Source: Frateuria edaphi
Lineage (GTDB): Bacteria; Pseudomonadota; Gammaproteobacteria; Xanthomonadales; Rhodanobacteraceae
Length of the DNA: 64,000 nucleotides
Reading direction: 5' to 3'
Assembly (NCBI RefSeq): GCF_021117405.1
Contig: NZ_CP088251.1
Span: 2,232,001-2,296,000, forward strand
Shown here: positions 20,316-30,900 of the stretch, piece after piece
Layout: every line of letters begins with the position of its first letter
Position numbering within the stretch: position 1 is the stretch's first letter
Notes under the pieces: model-generated
Databases searched by the model: none
What the model saw: the letters and a program-made list of their open reading frames with translations, nothing else
What the model was told of the DNA's origin: nothing
Made by a program: the position numbers and the translations under genes

Positions 20316-22394
20316 TCAGCTCGTTGCCATCGCCGCGGGCAGGCAGCGGCGTTCGAACTCCGCCGCCGGCATCGGCCGGGCCAGCAGATAGCCCTGTATC
20401 TGGTCACAACCCAGCGCGCGCAGTGCGGCGGCCTGCGCGGGCGTTTCGACGCCTTCGGCCACCACTTCCATGCCCAGGGTGTGCGCCAGTTCGATGATCG
20501 CGGCGATGATCGCGCGCGGTTCGTGTCCGCCCTGATCCAGCGCTTGCACGAAGAACTGGTCGATCTTCAGCTGGCGCACCTGGAACTTCTGCAGGTACGC
20601 CAGGCTGGAATAGCCGGTGCCGAAATCGTCGATGGCGAACTCGAAGCCGTGCGCGCGGAAATCCTGGAGGATCGCGGTGGTGCGCTCGGCGTCGCGCATG
20701 GCCATGGTCTCGGTCACTTCGAACATGATCTGCGACGTATCCAGCCCGGCCGCGCCGACGATGCCGGCCGCGGTCTGTACCAATCCGGGCTGCTGGATCT
20801 GCATGGGCGACAGGTTGATCGCGATGCGGACCGGCGCCAGGCCGCGGTCGTGCCAGTCGCGCAGTTGCCGGCACGCTTCGCGGATCACCCATTCGCCGAG
20901 CCGCGCGATCTGCCCGCTGCGTTCGGCGACGCCGATGAATTCCAGCGGCGGGACCGTACCGAGTTCGGGATGGCACCAGCGCAGCAGCGCCTCGGCGCCG
21001 ACCAGGGCGCCGGTGTCGCCGTGGTGCTTGGGCTGGAAGTGCAGCGAGAGGCTGCCGTCATCCAGCGCCGTCTGCAGGCCGCGCTGGATCGCCAGCACGC
21101 GCATCGCGCGATCGCGCATGGAGCGGTCGTAGCAACGGTAGCCGTTGCGGCCGCCCTCCTTGGCTTCGTACATCGCCGCGTCGGCGTGCGCGACCAGTTC
21201 TTCCACGCTCTCGCCGTCGCGCGGGTAATAGGCCACCCCGATGCTCGGGGTGACCCGAAGCGCGGTGTCGCGCACGTCGAAGCTTTCCTGCATCAGCCCA
21301 ATCAGTTGCTGGGCGATGCGCAGCGCCGAGTCCGGACTGCGCATGTGTTCCAGCACCACTACAAACTCGTCGCCACCCAGGCGCGCCAGGCTGTTGATGT
21401 GCAACACGCCGGCCAGCCGCCCGGCCACGGCGCGCAGCAGCTCGTCGCCGAAGCCGTGGCCCAGCGTATCGTTGATGGCCTTGAAGCCGTCCAGGTCGAT
21501 GTACAGCACGGCCAGATGGCCGTGCCCGGCGCGGGCGCGCGCCAGCGCCTGCTCCATGCGCTCGGTCAGCAAGTGGCGGTTGGGCAGCCCGGTCAGTGCG
21601 TCATGCGTGGCCAGGTGATGCAGGCGGTTGTTGAGATGGTCCAGCGAACCGGAAAGCCGTTGGGCACGCACGTACAGCCTCGCGACGATCTCGGACAGGG
21701 CCAGCGTCGCTCCCATCGCCAGCACCGCGACCATGCTGACCACGCTGCCCAGCCACACCGTCCCCGAAGACGCCACCAGCGACAGCTCCGGCCGGTCGCC
21801 GTAGGACAGCCGCGTGGAGAGGTTCAGCAACACCACGATCAGCACGCCCATCAGAACCGACAGGTATGCCCGGCGACCGTACAGTGCGCGCATCGGACGC
21901 GGGCGGAACGCGTGCATCAGGCGCAGGCCACAGGCCACTCCGAAGGTGCACAGCAGCACCCAGTACAACCAGACCCGCGGCTGGTAGCTGATGCCACCGG
22001 CGACGTGCAGCGCGCCCTCGCTGAACATGTGGATGAGCGCCACGCCCACGCCAAGCGCAAGCGAACCGCCCAACCAGCGCAGCCGGCCCATGACCTGGCA
22101 GTCGGCCACCCACAACAGGCCCAGCCCGACGGCCAGTGCCGCGAACGCGGACGCCGTGCTCAATACCGGATCGAACGCGCCCACCGCCCGCGGCAGGCGC
22201 GCCAGCATGCCCACGAAATGCACCGACCACAGGCCGACGCCCAACATCCACGCGCCCACGCCGTACCAGATCAGGCGATGCGCGGCCGCGCGCGAGGCGG
22301 CGATGCGTCCTGTGGCATCGATCGCCTGATAGGCGACCAGGCCGCCGATGAGCAGGGAGAACAGCTCCAGACTGAGGCGAAAGCTACCGACCAT
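20316..22394 (-). CDS. Membrane GGDEF/EAL cyclic-di-GMP protein with MHYT-like sensor
   Basis: A 692-residue inner-membrane protein. Residues about 5-240 form seven predicted transmembrane segments with degenerate MHYT repeats (WSVHFVGML at 56-64, [11 protein letters not shown] at 120-130), a family proposed to sense a metal-bound gas. The GGDEF domain has an intact GGDEF (340-344) but no RxxD inhibitory site before it. The EAL domain has EAL (468-470), DDFGTGYSS (589-597) and EGVET, so phosphodiesterase activity is expected. Whether the cyclase domain makes c-di-GMP or only binds GTP cannot be told. The ATG at 22394 has only a weak ribosome site. Confidence 0.9.
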   Translation of the reverse strand: MVGSFRLSLELFSLLIGGLVAYQAIDATGRIAASRAAAHRLIWYGVGAWMLGVGLWSVHFVGMLARLPRAVGAFDPVLSTASAFAALAVGLGLLWVADCQVMGRLRWLGGSLALGVGVALIHMFSEGALHVAGGISYQPRVWLYWVLLCTFGVACGLRLMHAFRPRPMRALYGRRAYLSVLMGVLIVVLLNLSTRLSYGDRPELSLVASSGTVWLGSVVSMVAVLAMGATLALSEIVARLYVRAQRLSGSLDHLNNRLHHLATHDALTGLPNRHLLTERMEQALARARAGHGHLAVLYIDLDGFKAINDTLGHGFGDELLRAVAGRLAGVLHINSLARLGGDEFVVVLEHMRSPDSALRIAQQLIGLMQESFDVRDTALRVTPSIGVAYYPRDGESVEELVAHADAAMYEAKEGGRNGYRCYDRSMRDRAMRVLAIQRGLQTALDDGSLSLHFQPKHHGDTGALVGAEALLRWCHPELGTVPPLEFIGVAERSGQIARLGEWVIREACRQLRDWHDRGLAPVRIAINLSPMQIQQPGLVQTAAGIVGAAGLDTSQIMFEVTETMAMRDAERTTAILQDFRAHGFEFAIDDFGTGYSSLAYLQKFQVRQLKIDQFFVQALDQGGHEPRAIIAAIIELAHTLGMEVVAEGVETPAQAAALRALGCDQIQGYLLARPMPAAEFERRCLPAAMATS

Positions 22395-22513
22395 GGCGTT
22401 CTCGAAGCCGACGAGCCGGCAATCTCCGGGTCTTAGCGGCCGCGCGGGGTATTTCTTTAGCTGCCCGCCCGCGGGTGCGACCGCGCATTCTGCCTCCGCG
22501 CGCGTGCGCTTGC

Positions 22514-25492
22514 TCAGTCGCCGCCGGCCTCGACCAGGCTCTTGACCCGCGCCACCAGCTGATCGATCACGAACGGCTTGGTCAGCACCTGCATCCCCGG
22601 CTCGAGCTGGCCGCTGCCGATCACGGTGGTTTCGGCAAAGCCGGTGATGAACAGCACCTTCAAGCGCGGCATCCGCTCGCGCACCGCGTCGGCGAGCTGA
22701 CGCCCGTTGAGCCCGCCGGGAAGGCCGACGTCGGTGACCAGCAGGTCGATGCGCATACCCGCGCGCAACATTTCCAGTGCTGCGGCGCCGTCGCACGCCT
22801 CCAGCACGGTAAAGCCATGCTCGCCCAACACGTCGACCACCAGCATGCGGACGGTCGGTTCGTCATCGACCACCAATACCGTCCTGCCGCGCGGCAGGAT
22901 CGAAACACCCGCCGACGCAGCCTGCTTTTCCTCCACCGGGAACTCGCCCAGGTGTCGCGGCAGCAGCAGGCTCACCCGCGTCCCTTCGCCCAGCCGCGAC
23001 TGGATCTGTACGCGCCCACCCGACTGCTTGGCGAAGCCGTAGATCATGGACAGCCCCAGGCCGGTGCCGCGGCCCAGCGGCTTGGTGGTGAAGAAGGGCT
23101 CGAACGCGCGCGCGACCACCTCCTCCGGCATGCCGGTACCGGTGTCGCTCACGCTCAACTCCAGATAATCGCCCGGCACCAGGTCCAGCGCCCGGGCAGA
23201 CGTCTCGTCGAGCCAGCGGTTGGCCGTACCGATGCGCAGTTGGCCACCTTCCGGCATCGCGTCGCGCGCGTTGATGCACAGGTTGAGCAGCGCGTTCTCG
23301 AGCTGGTGAGCATCGGCCAGGGTGACCCACAGTTCGTCGGCGTGATCGACCTCGAGCGTGACCGCCGGGCCGATGGTGCGCCGGATTAGTTCCTCCATCC
23401 CGCCGATCAGCCGGTTGGCATCCACCGGGTGCGGATCGAGCGTCTGCCGCCGCGAGAACGCCAGCAGACGGTGGGTCAGCGCGGCCGCGCGGCGCGATGC
23501 GTCCTGCGCGGCACCCAGATAGCGCTGCAAGTCTGCGGTGCGCCCCTGTTCGACGCGCACCTGCATCATGTCCAGGCTGCCGCTGATGCCCGCCAGCAGG
23601 TTGTTGAAATCGTGCGCGAGCCCGCCGGTGAGCTGGCCGACCGCCTCCATCTTCTGCGCCTGCAACAGTTGTTCCTGTGCCTGGCGCAGCGCCTCGGCCT
23701 GTTGCCGCTCGGCGGTGACGTCGCGCCCGTAGGCATAGACCAGTCCCCCCTCGGCCGAAGTGCTCCAGGAGATCCAGCGCGCCGTGCCGTCCTGGTGCCG
23801 GTAGCGATTCTGGAAGCCGGTCAGGCGCGGGCCGGCAGCCACCGCGTCGAGGGTCGCGGTCTGGTCCTCGGGCCAGACCCACTGCAGGAAGTGTTGCCCC
23901 ACCAGGGACTCCGGGGCATAGCCGAGGATCGCGGTCCATGCCGGGTTGATGCGCAGGAACAGGCCGGCCGAGTCGACCACTGCCAGCAGGTCGCGCGAGT
24001 TCTCCCAGATCCGGTCGCGCTCGGCGGTGCGCTCCTCCACCTTGCGCTCGAGCGAAGCGGTGAGTTCGCGCACCTCCTGCTCGGCGCGGCGGCGTTCGAT
24101 CACCGCCCGGGTGCGCTCGCCCACTTCGCGGATGAAGGCCAGTTCGTCGTCGGTCCATTCGCGCGCCGTGGCGTGGTTCAGGTACAGCAACGCCACGAAA
24201 CAGCCGTCCTCGGTGATCGGCATGTTGACCACCGACTGCGCGCTGATCGCCTTGAGCGCCTCGGCGCGGGCGGCGGTGCGCGGGTCCTTCTCGGCGTCGG
24301 CGAACACCACCGTTTCGCCGCGGCGGAGGTTTTCGATGTAGCGGCCGTAGTCGCGGAAGTGCAACACGCCGGCCAGGCTGCGGATGCCCGGCGCGTTCCA
24401 GTCGCGCTCGATGGTGATGGTTTCCTCGGTGAGGTCGATCGTGCCGTAACCGGCACGGCTCACCCCCAGCGTCCGGCCGAGGATTTCCCCGGCCGCGTGC
24501 GAAAGCTCGGCCGGCGATTGCACGTCGCGCAGGCGGTCGCCCAGTTCGATCAGCAGCGCCTGGCGACGCGCGTGGGATTGCAGCGCTTCCTGTGACAGGT
24601 GGGCCTCGGTCACGTCGTGGCCTTCGACGAAGATACCGGTGACCTGGCCGGACTCGTCGACGGTCGGCGCGTACACGAAATCGAGGTAACGCTGGACCGC
24701 AGGCTGGCCGGGCGCCGGCGAGAGGCGGATGGGCACGTGCGAGGCGATGTATCGCTCGCCGCTCCGGTAGACCTCGTCCAGCAGTTCGTAGAAGCCCTGC
24801 CCCTCCACCTCGGGGAAGGCGTCGCGTACCGTGCTGCCGATCAATTCGCGCTGGCCGACGAGCCGGCAAAAGGCGTGGTTGACGAACTCGAACTCGTGTT
24901 GCGAACCCCGAAGGACCGCGATGAACCCGGGTGCCTGCTCGAACAGCTTGCGCTGCCGTTCGCGGGCGGCCGCCCGCTGGCGCTCCAGCAGCATCTTGCC
25001 GGTGGTTTCCATGGCCGAGGTGAGCAACCCGGCGACGGCGCCATTCTCGTCGCGCAACGGCGTGAAGGAAAAACTGAACCAGCGCAGGTCGTTGGTGGGC
25101 CCGCCGGCCAAGGCGAACGGCATGTCCTCCACCCATCGCGACCGCCCGGCGAACACCTCGGCGACCATCGGTTCGAGCGTTTCCCATATCTCGGCCCACA
25201 GCCGCGCCGCTGGCTGGCCCAGTCCCGCGGGGTGCTTGCTGCCGAGGATCGGCAGGTAGCCGTCGTTGTAGATGCAGGTACGCTGCGGGCCCCACATGAT
25301 CAGCATCGGCTGGCACGCCTCCAGCACGATCCCGACCGTGGTCTTCAGGCCTTGCGGCCAGTTCGCGGGTGGACCCAGCGGGGTCGACGACCAGTCATGT
25401 CCGCGAACCAGCGCCGGCATCGACCGCCCGTCGGGCGCCATCTCGATCGCCTCGTCGGCTCCCAGGGAGGCAGTCGTAGGTTCGCTGTGCAT
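22514..25492 (-). CDS. Soluble hybrid histidine kinase (PAS-PAS-GAF-PAS-HisKA-HATPase-REC)
   Basis: A 992-residue sensor kinase without transmembrane segments. Order: PAS (about 45-165), PAS (180-300), GAF (305-470), coiled coil, PAS (490-600), HisKA with His627 in [11 protein letters not shown], and HATPase with [18 protein letters not shown] and [13 protein letters not shown]. The C-terminal receiver has the Asp876-877 pocket, phosphoacceptor Asp921 ([11 protein letters not shown]) and Lys972. It resembles the large family of cytoplasmic PAS/GAF hybrid kinases that includes bacteriophytochrome-like and blue-light types. No LOV cysteine motif or chromophore lyase cysteine was recognised. No separate response regulator is adjacent; the GGDEF/EAL gene lies 119 bp downstream. 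Confidence 0.9.
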   Translation of the reverse strand: MHSEPTTASLGADEAIEMAPDGRSMPALVRGHDWSSTPLGPPANWPQGLKTTVGIVLEACQPMLIMWGPQRTCIYNDGYLPILGSKHPAGLGQPAARLWAEIWETLEPMVAEVFAGRSRWVEDMPFALAGGPTNDLRWFSFSFTPLRDENGAVAGLLTSAMETTGKMLLERQRAAARERQRKLFEQAPGFIAVLRGSQHEFEFVNHAFCRLVGQRELIGSTVRDAFPEVEGQGFYELLDEVYRSGERYIASHVPIRLSPAPGQPAVQRYLDFVYAPTVDESGQVTGIFVEGHDVTEAHLSQEALQSHARRQALLIELGDRLRDVQSPAELSHAAGEILGRTLGVSRAGYGTIDLTEETITIERDWNAPGIRSLAGVLHFRDYGRYIENLRRGETVVFADAEKDPRTAARAEALKAISAQSVVNMPITEDGCFVALLYLNHATAREWTDDELAFIREVGERTRAVIERRRAEQEVRELTASLERKVEERTAERDRIWENSRDLLAVVDSAGLFLRINPAWTAILGYAPESLVGQHFLQWVWPEDQTATLDAVAAGPRLTGFQNRYRHQDGTARWISWSTSAEGGLVYAYGRDVTAERQQAEALRQAQEQLLQAQKMEAVGQLTGGLAHDFNNLLAGISGSLDMMQVRVEQGRTADLQRYLGAAQDASRRAAALTHRLLAFSRRQTLDPHPVDANRLIGGMEELIRRTIGPAVTLEVDHADELWVTLADAHQLENALLNLCINARDAMPEGGQLRIGTANRWLDETSARALDLVPGDYLELSVSDTGTGMPEEVVARAFEPFFTTKPLGRGTGLGLSMIYGFAKQSGGRVQIQSRLGEGTRVSLLLPRHLGEFPVEEKQAASAGVSILPRGRTVLVVDDEPTVRMLVVDVLGEHGFTVLEACDGAAALEMLRAGMRIDLLVTDVGLPGGLNGRQLADAVRERMPRLKVLFITGFAETTVIGSGQLEPGMQVLTKPFVIDQLVARVKSLVEAGGD

Positions 25493-25602
25493 GGCGTCGC
25501 AATGTCCGGAAATAACCAGCTTAGCGCCTGCACTCTACCGTGCGGTCCCCTGGCTGCCTCCCGCAGCCAGGCAGGGCCGCCGACCGGGCGTGGCACGCGA
25601 GG

Positions 25603-25881
25603 TCAATGCTCCAGCGCATCACCGCGCGGGACCAGGGGCCGCGCGACGGGACTGACGAACATCGGTGGCACTCCCCCACCTGGCGTGGTCGAACCCTTCG
25701 CCAACACGGGAGGCTTGATGCCGGTGGGAGCGCTGGCGCCACTCGTCGGCGGGCGGGAGCTGGGCAGGGACTCGTCGATGGGCATGACGGCGGGTTCCAG
25801 AGTTTCGGTCGCACCAGCTTGCCTGGCTGCCAGTGCAGCGGGCGTGTGGGTGGTGGCAAGGAATTGCCGACGCACCCGCAC
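25603..25881 (-). CDS. Hypothetical proline-rich protein
   Basis: A 92-residue open frame, basic at the start (MRVRRQFLATTHTP) and rich in Pro, Ser, Gly and Thr (SSRPPTSGASAPTGIKPP). No domain or membrane segment is recognised. Codon third positions are mostly G or C but not strongly biased, so it may be a chance frame in a GC-rich gap. It shares strand with its neighbours. Confidence 0.35.
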   Translation of the reverse strand: MRVRRQFLATTHTPAALAARQAGATETLEPAVMPIDESLPSSRPPTSGASAPTGIKPPVLAKGSTTPGGGVPPMFVSPVARPLVPRGDALEH

Positions 25882-25938
25882 GCGTCGGGCCTCCGACCGC
25901 CGGAGAATGGGGGAAGGCCCGGCTTACGGTCCGGTCCG

Positions 25939-26358
25939 TCAGGCGCGACCGCCGCTGCTTGGCGCACCGGGCGGAGGATCGAGCCCGCCGTCGCCCTTGC
26001 CGCCGACGCCGTGGCCCTTGGTCGATCCCACGCCGCTCTCGCGGTGCTTGCGCTCCTGTATGTGCTGCGCGCGATCCTGCCCCATGCCGCCGGTCTGGTA
26101 GGTCGGACCGGTTTCGGGCATCGGCATGATCGCCTCCGGATCGACCGGCTCGCCCATCGCCTTCTGCCCAAGCGGGTCGCCGAAGCCGTGGTGCGGGCGC
26201 ATCTGGCCGTTGCCGCTTTCCCCGCCGGTACCACCTGCCGGCTCGACCGCCTCGCCGGTTTCGCCCTGAACCTCTACCTGGTTCTGCCCGGCGCGCTTGC
26301 CAATGGCGTCCTGCAGGTTCTCGTTGGTGCGCCCGCGCGGATCGTCGATGCTGCCCAT
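25939..26358 (-). CDS. Hypothetical low-complexity hydrophilic protein
   Basis: A 139-residue protein, strongly hydrophilic and Gly/Pro/Gln/Glu-rich with no predicted helix or strand core. It starts MGSIDDPRGRTNENLQDAIG and ends GLDPPPGAPSSGGRA. GGAGAA lies before the ATG at suitable spacing, supporting real translation. The composition (glycine, acidic and amide residues, no Cys) is like desiccation or general-stress hydrophilins, but no family is claimed. It is probably intrinsically disordered. Confidence 0.6.
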   Translation of the reverse strand: MGSIDDPRGRTNENLQDAIGKRAGQNQVEVQGETGEAVEPAGGTGGESGNGQMRPHHGFGDPLGQKAMGEPVDPEAIMPMPETGPTYQTGGMGQDRAQHIQERKHRESGVGSTKGHGVGGKGDGGLDPPPGAPSSGGRA

Positions 26359-26502
26359 GGGGTTCTCCGGTTCCGGTTGCTGGAAGGGATCGTGCCCGAG
26401 CGAAGGTCAGCGGGGCGTGCAGCGACAATGGCCGGAGCGTTAGTCGATTCGTGCACATGTGCAGGGGCAAGCTTCCGCGATGCCATGCACAGGCCACCGA
26501 CC

Positions 26503-27015
26503 ATGCAGACCGAAGCCTTCCGGCTCGCTCGCCACGACTGGGTTCCCAACCATCCGCGCCTGCCCGTGCTGCTCTACCACCAGGCGCTCGATGATCCGGG
26601 GAACGATGCCGCGACCACCTTCGAGGCGCGCTTCGATGGCAACGGCTGGCCGCCGCAATGGCGCGCGGGCATCTACGACTTCCACCACTATCACTCCACC
26701 GCGCACGAGGTGCTCGGCGTGGCCAGGGGCACGGCACGGCTCGTGCTGGGCGGACCGGGCGGGCGCGAGGTCGAGGTAGGCGCAGGCGACGTGGTGTTGC
26801 TGCCTGCCGGCACCGGCCACTGCAGCGTCGGATCGAGCGACGGCTTCCTGGTGGTCGGCGCTTATCCGCCCGGGCAGAAGTGGGACATCCGCCGCGAGGC
26901 GCCCACGCAGGAGATGCTCGATCGCATCGCGCAATTGCCCTTCCCGGCGTGCGATCCGGTCAGCGGTGAACATGGGCCGATGCTCGCGTGCTGGAGCCCG
27001 CCGCCCGAGACGTGA
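26503..27015 (+). CDS. Cupin-domain protein (YjlB-like)
   Basis: A 170-residue single-domain cupin. It resembles the B. subtilis YjlB group: LPVLLYHQALDDPGNDAATTFEARF, then cupin motif 1 around YDFHHYHSTAHEVLGVARG (metal-binding histidines and a glutamate) and motif 2 GDVVLLPAGTGHCSVGSSDGFLVVGAYP. The end is HGPMLACW. The start is ATG 26503; ATG 26485 in the same frame is possible and neither has a strong ribosome site. Substrate unknown. It converges with the NAD(P)HX dehydratase gene 15 bp away. Confidence 0.8.
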   Translation: MQTEAFRLARHDWVPNHPRLPVLLYHQALDDPGNDAATTFEARFDGNGWPPQWRAGIYDFHHYHSTAHEVLGVARGTARLVLGGPGGREVEVGAGDVVLLPAGTGHCSVGSSDGFLVVGAYPPGQKWDIRREAPTQEMLDRIAQLPFPACDPVSGEHGPMLACWSPPPET

Positions 27016-27030
27016 CTTCCCTCGTCGCGG

Positions 27031-27912
27031 TTATGCGGACCTGGGCCGGAGGCGGTCCAGGATGCCTGGTATCGGCCCGGGGATCTCACGCGCCAGGAAG
27101 CCCAGCGAACCGACCGAGGCTTCCAGCGCGAGCCCCGCCTGGGCATGCACGAACACGCCCCACAACGCCGCCTGCACGGCATCCCCGCAACGCGCGGCAA
27201 GGCCTGCGATCACGCCTGCCAGCACGTCGCCGGAACCGGAGGTGCCCAGCCCATGGCAGCCGCCGGCATGGATCCACAGGCGACCGTCCGGCGCGGCGAT
27301 CCAGGTCGTGGCTCCCTTGAGCACCAGCACGCTGCGCGTGCGCCGCGCGAACGTGCACGCCAGCGCCTGCGGTTCCTGCTCGACCCGCGCCTTCTCCCGT
27401 CCGGACAGCTTGGCCATCTCGCCGGCATGCGGGGTGAGCACGTACGGCCGCCCCGGCGGCGCGCGCAAGTCCGCCGAGAGTGCCCCGGCATCGATGACCA
27501 GCGTGCCGCCGGCCTGCCGCAGCACCCGCTGCACCAGCGGGGCGCTGGCCGGCGCGGGATTCATTCCCGAACCGATCAGCGCTGCGTCGCAGCCCTCGAT
27601 CGCCTCGTCCAGTGCCGCGTTGCCACGCACGATCTCCCCTTTGCCATTCACCGGAAGGCCGATGACCAGCGCCTCGGGCATGGCCACCGCGAGCGGCAAT
27701 GCGACGTCATCGGCGGTCGCGACCTGCAGCTTGCCGGCACCGGCGCGCAGCGCGCCGGTGCCGGCAAGCAACACCGCGCCGGGCACGCGACTGGAACCGC
27801 CGACGACCAGCACGCGCCCGCGCCGTTCCTTGCCTCCGTCCGGATCGGGCAGCGGCATGCCGCGCAGCAGCCTCGCCGTGAGACGCTGCGGCTTGGCGCC
27901 TGTCGCGCTCAC
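27031..27912 (-). CDS. nnrD: ADP/ATP-dependent NAD(P)H-hydrate dehydratase
   Basis: A 293-residue ribokinase-fold enzyme that repairs hydrated NAD(P)H at the expense of ADP or ATP. GRVLVVGGSSRVPGAVLLAG opens the fold. VLTPHAGEMAKLSG and VLVLKGATTWIA are conserved, and HGLGTSGSGDVLAGVIAGLAAR is the diagnostic nucleotide/catalytic loop. GTG 27912 is preceded by AAGGGAG and overlaps the histidine-phosphatase stop (GTGA). It lacks the NnrE epimerase domain that is fused in E. coli YjeF, so the epimerase, if present, is elsewhere. Confidence 0.92.
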   Translation of the reverse strand: MSATGAKPQRLTARLLRGMPLPDPDGGKERRGRVLVVGGSSRVPGAVLLAGTGALRAGAGKLQVATADDVALPLAVAMPEALVIGLPVNGKGEIVRGNAALDEAIEGCDAALIGSGMNPAPASAPLVQRVLRQAGGTLVIDAGALSADLRAPPGRPYVLTPHAGEMAKLSGREKARVEQEPQALACTFARRTRSVLVLKGATTWIAAPDGRLWIHAGGCHGLGTSGSGDVLAGVIAGLAARCGDAVQAALWGVFVHAQAGLALEASVGSLGFLAREIPGPIPGILDRLRPRSA

Positions 27913-28664
27913 CGCGCTCCCTTGGGCCGGTCCGACTCGATCGTCACCGGCGAACCGGCTTCCACCAGCGGCGCCACGAAGTTGGTGCGCTGGAGCAGCA
28001 GGCCGCAACCGTCCGGGGCCTCGGCATATTCGGTGATGCCGCAATTGGGCACGTCCCCGTTGCGATCGATCGCGAGGATGGTGTCCTCGTCCATGCGCTC
28101 CAGCAGATAGCGAAAGCAGTTCACGATCACCTGGTGCGCAACGATCATCACACGCTCGCCCGCATGGTTGCGCTGCAGGTCGCCGAGCATGCTGCGCAGC
28201 CGTAGCACCACGTCGCACCAGCTCTCGCCGCCGGGTGGGCGGAAATAGAACTTGCCCACCAGCTGGCGCTGCTCGGCCAGTTCGGGAAATTTGCTGCGGA
28301 TGCCGGCGCGGGTGTAACGGTCGAGCACGCCGAACTCTTTCTCGCGCAGGCGCTCGTCGACGACCACGTCCTCGCGCGCACGCCCCAGCGCCGCGGCGAC
28401 CGCCACGGCGGTCTCTCTCGCGCGCTTGTAGGGCGAGGCCATGAAGGTCGTCGGCCGGTCGTCCTCCCGCAGCGCGCGCACCCAGGCGCCCAGTGCCTGC
28501 GATTGCTCCAGGCCCAGCGGCGACAGCGGCACGTCGGCGTCGCGGTGTTTCAGCTCGATCAGCGTCGCGCCGGAAGATTCCGCATGGTCGCGCGCGATAT
28601 TCCCCGCGCTCTCGCCGTGGCGAATGACCCACAACCGCTGAGGCCAGCCCACATTGCCCTGCAT
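27909..28664 (-). CDS. Histidine phosphatase family protein
   Basis: A 251-residue phosphoglycerate-mutase-like phosphatase. It has the phosphohistidine motif VIRHGESAGNIARD near the N-terminus, ASPYKRARETA with the phosphate-binding Arg, the acidic segment LREKEFGVLDRYT, and VMIVAHQVIVNCFRYLL with the second catalytic His. ATG 28664 has GGGAG nine bases upstream; a GTG at 28679 is possible. It is translationally coupled to nnrD downstream. The substrate is not known. Confidence 0.88.
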   Translation of the reverse strand: MQGNVGWPQRLWVIRHGESAGNIARDHAESSGATLIELKHRDADVPLSPLGLEQSQALGAWVRALREDDRPTTFMASPYKRARETAVAVAAALGRAREDVVVDERLREKEFGVLDRYTRAGIRSKFPELAEQRQLVGKFYFRPPGGESWCDVVLRLRSMLGDLQRNHAGERVMIVAHQVIVNCFRYLLERMDEDTILAIDRNGDVPNCGITEYAEAPDGCGLLLQRTNFVAPLVEAGSPVTIESDRPKGAR

Positions 28665-28924
28665 GACCGCTGCTCCCACGCCGCTCTCCCGCTTTGCAAC
28701 AGCGCGAGCTTTGGCACGCAGCGCGTGAATGGCCGGTCGACCGGCGGCGGGCAGGCGTCACGCCCGCCCTGGGCGCCCCGCGCCTGAGCTTTTTCCTAGC
28801 GTCAGTTAGACGATGGCCTCACGGTCCCTCGGCCAACATCACCCCACGAGTGGCGGTCTTTTGGCCGACCGCTCGCAACGCATGCCAGCCCACCCGCGCC
28901 TGACCGTCGAACGAGACCCAAGCC

Positions 28925-29152
28925 ATGCGAAATCCCCTGCAACTGCGCTGCAACCAGTTGGAGCGCTCGATGCGCGCCCTGCACGACGAATGCGACCGCC
29001 TGATGCGCGAGAACGCGATGTTGCGCGAACGGATGCAGGGAGCTGGCCAGTCGGTGCAGCGTCTCGACGATGAACTGGCACGCATCGCCTCCGGCCCGGA
29101 TGCGGAGCAGGCGCCGTTCGTGATCCGCGCTTCGTCGATGCGGATGTATTGA
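28925..29152 (+). CDS. Hypothetical small coiled-coil protein
   Basis: A 75-residue protein, mostly one helix with heptad-like spacing (LQLRCNQLERSMRALHDECDRLMRENAMLRERM), then a short tail FVIRASSMRMY. No signal peptide or membrane segment. No database family is recognised. The Arg-rich, high-GC3 codon use resembles real genes here, but the ribosome site (GAGACC) is poor. Confidence 0.55.
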   Translation: MRNPLQLRCNQLERSMRALHDECDRLMRENAMLRERMQGAGQSVQRLDDELARIASGPDAEQAPFVIRASSMRMY

Positions 29153-29304
29153 CCGGACGTATTAACCGGGGAGCGCAGTTCCTTCCCGGCGGCCTGTTAC
29201 GCCCGTCGATCGGATCGGCAGCCAATGCCCGGGTGACCTCTCAGACGCCGTTGGCCCACGCCTTCGAACAGGCATCCGCCGACGGCTGCCAACGACGCCT
29301 CAGA

Positions 29305-29330
29305 CGAAAAAGCCCGCCGAGGCGGGCTTC
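29305..29330 (-). terminator. Terminator of purA
   Basis: A 9-bp stem, AAGCCCGCC with GGCGGGCTT (29310-29329), is followed on the minus strand by TTTTT. It lies about 30 bp beyond the purA stop and could also serve the plus-strand small gene. Confidence 0.82.
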
Positions 29331-29357
29331 TTCCGTCGAGCCGTGCGGGGCAATCGC

Positions 29358-30710
<1,353 letters not shown>

Positions 30711-30896
30711 TCAGCGCACCAGCTGCAGGACGGCCAGCCCCGCGATCACTGCCACCGCGCCGAACACGCGCAACGTGCGCGGCTTGAGTTCCAGCGCCTG
30801 GCGCACCATCGACTGCCAGTGGGCCGGGGCGGCGAACAGCATCAGGCCTTCGATCACCAGCACCAGGCACAGTGCGACGGACAATTCGTGCGGCAT
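30711..30896 (-). CDS. DUF2065-family small membrane protein
   Basis: A 61-residue protein with two transmembrane segments (LSVALCLVLVIEGLMLFAAP and LRVFGAVAVIAGLAVLQLV). The pattern and its place between hflC and purA identify the DUF2065 (YjeT) family. Function unknown; the position suggests a role near the HflKC/FtsH membrane complex. Confidence 0.85.
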   Translation of the reverse strand: MPHELSVALCLVLVIEGLMLFAAPAHWQSMVRQALELKPRTLRVFGAVAVIAGLAVLQLVR

Positions 30897-30900
30897 GGCT

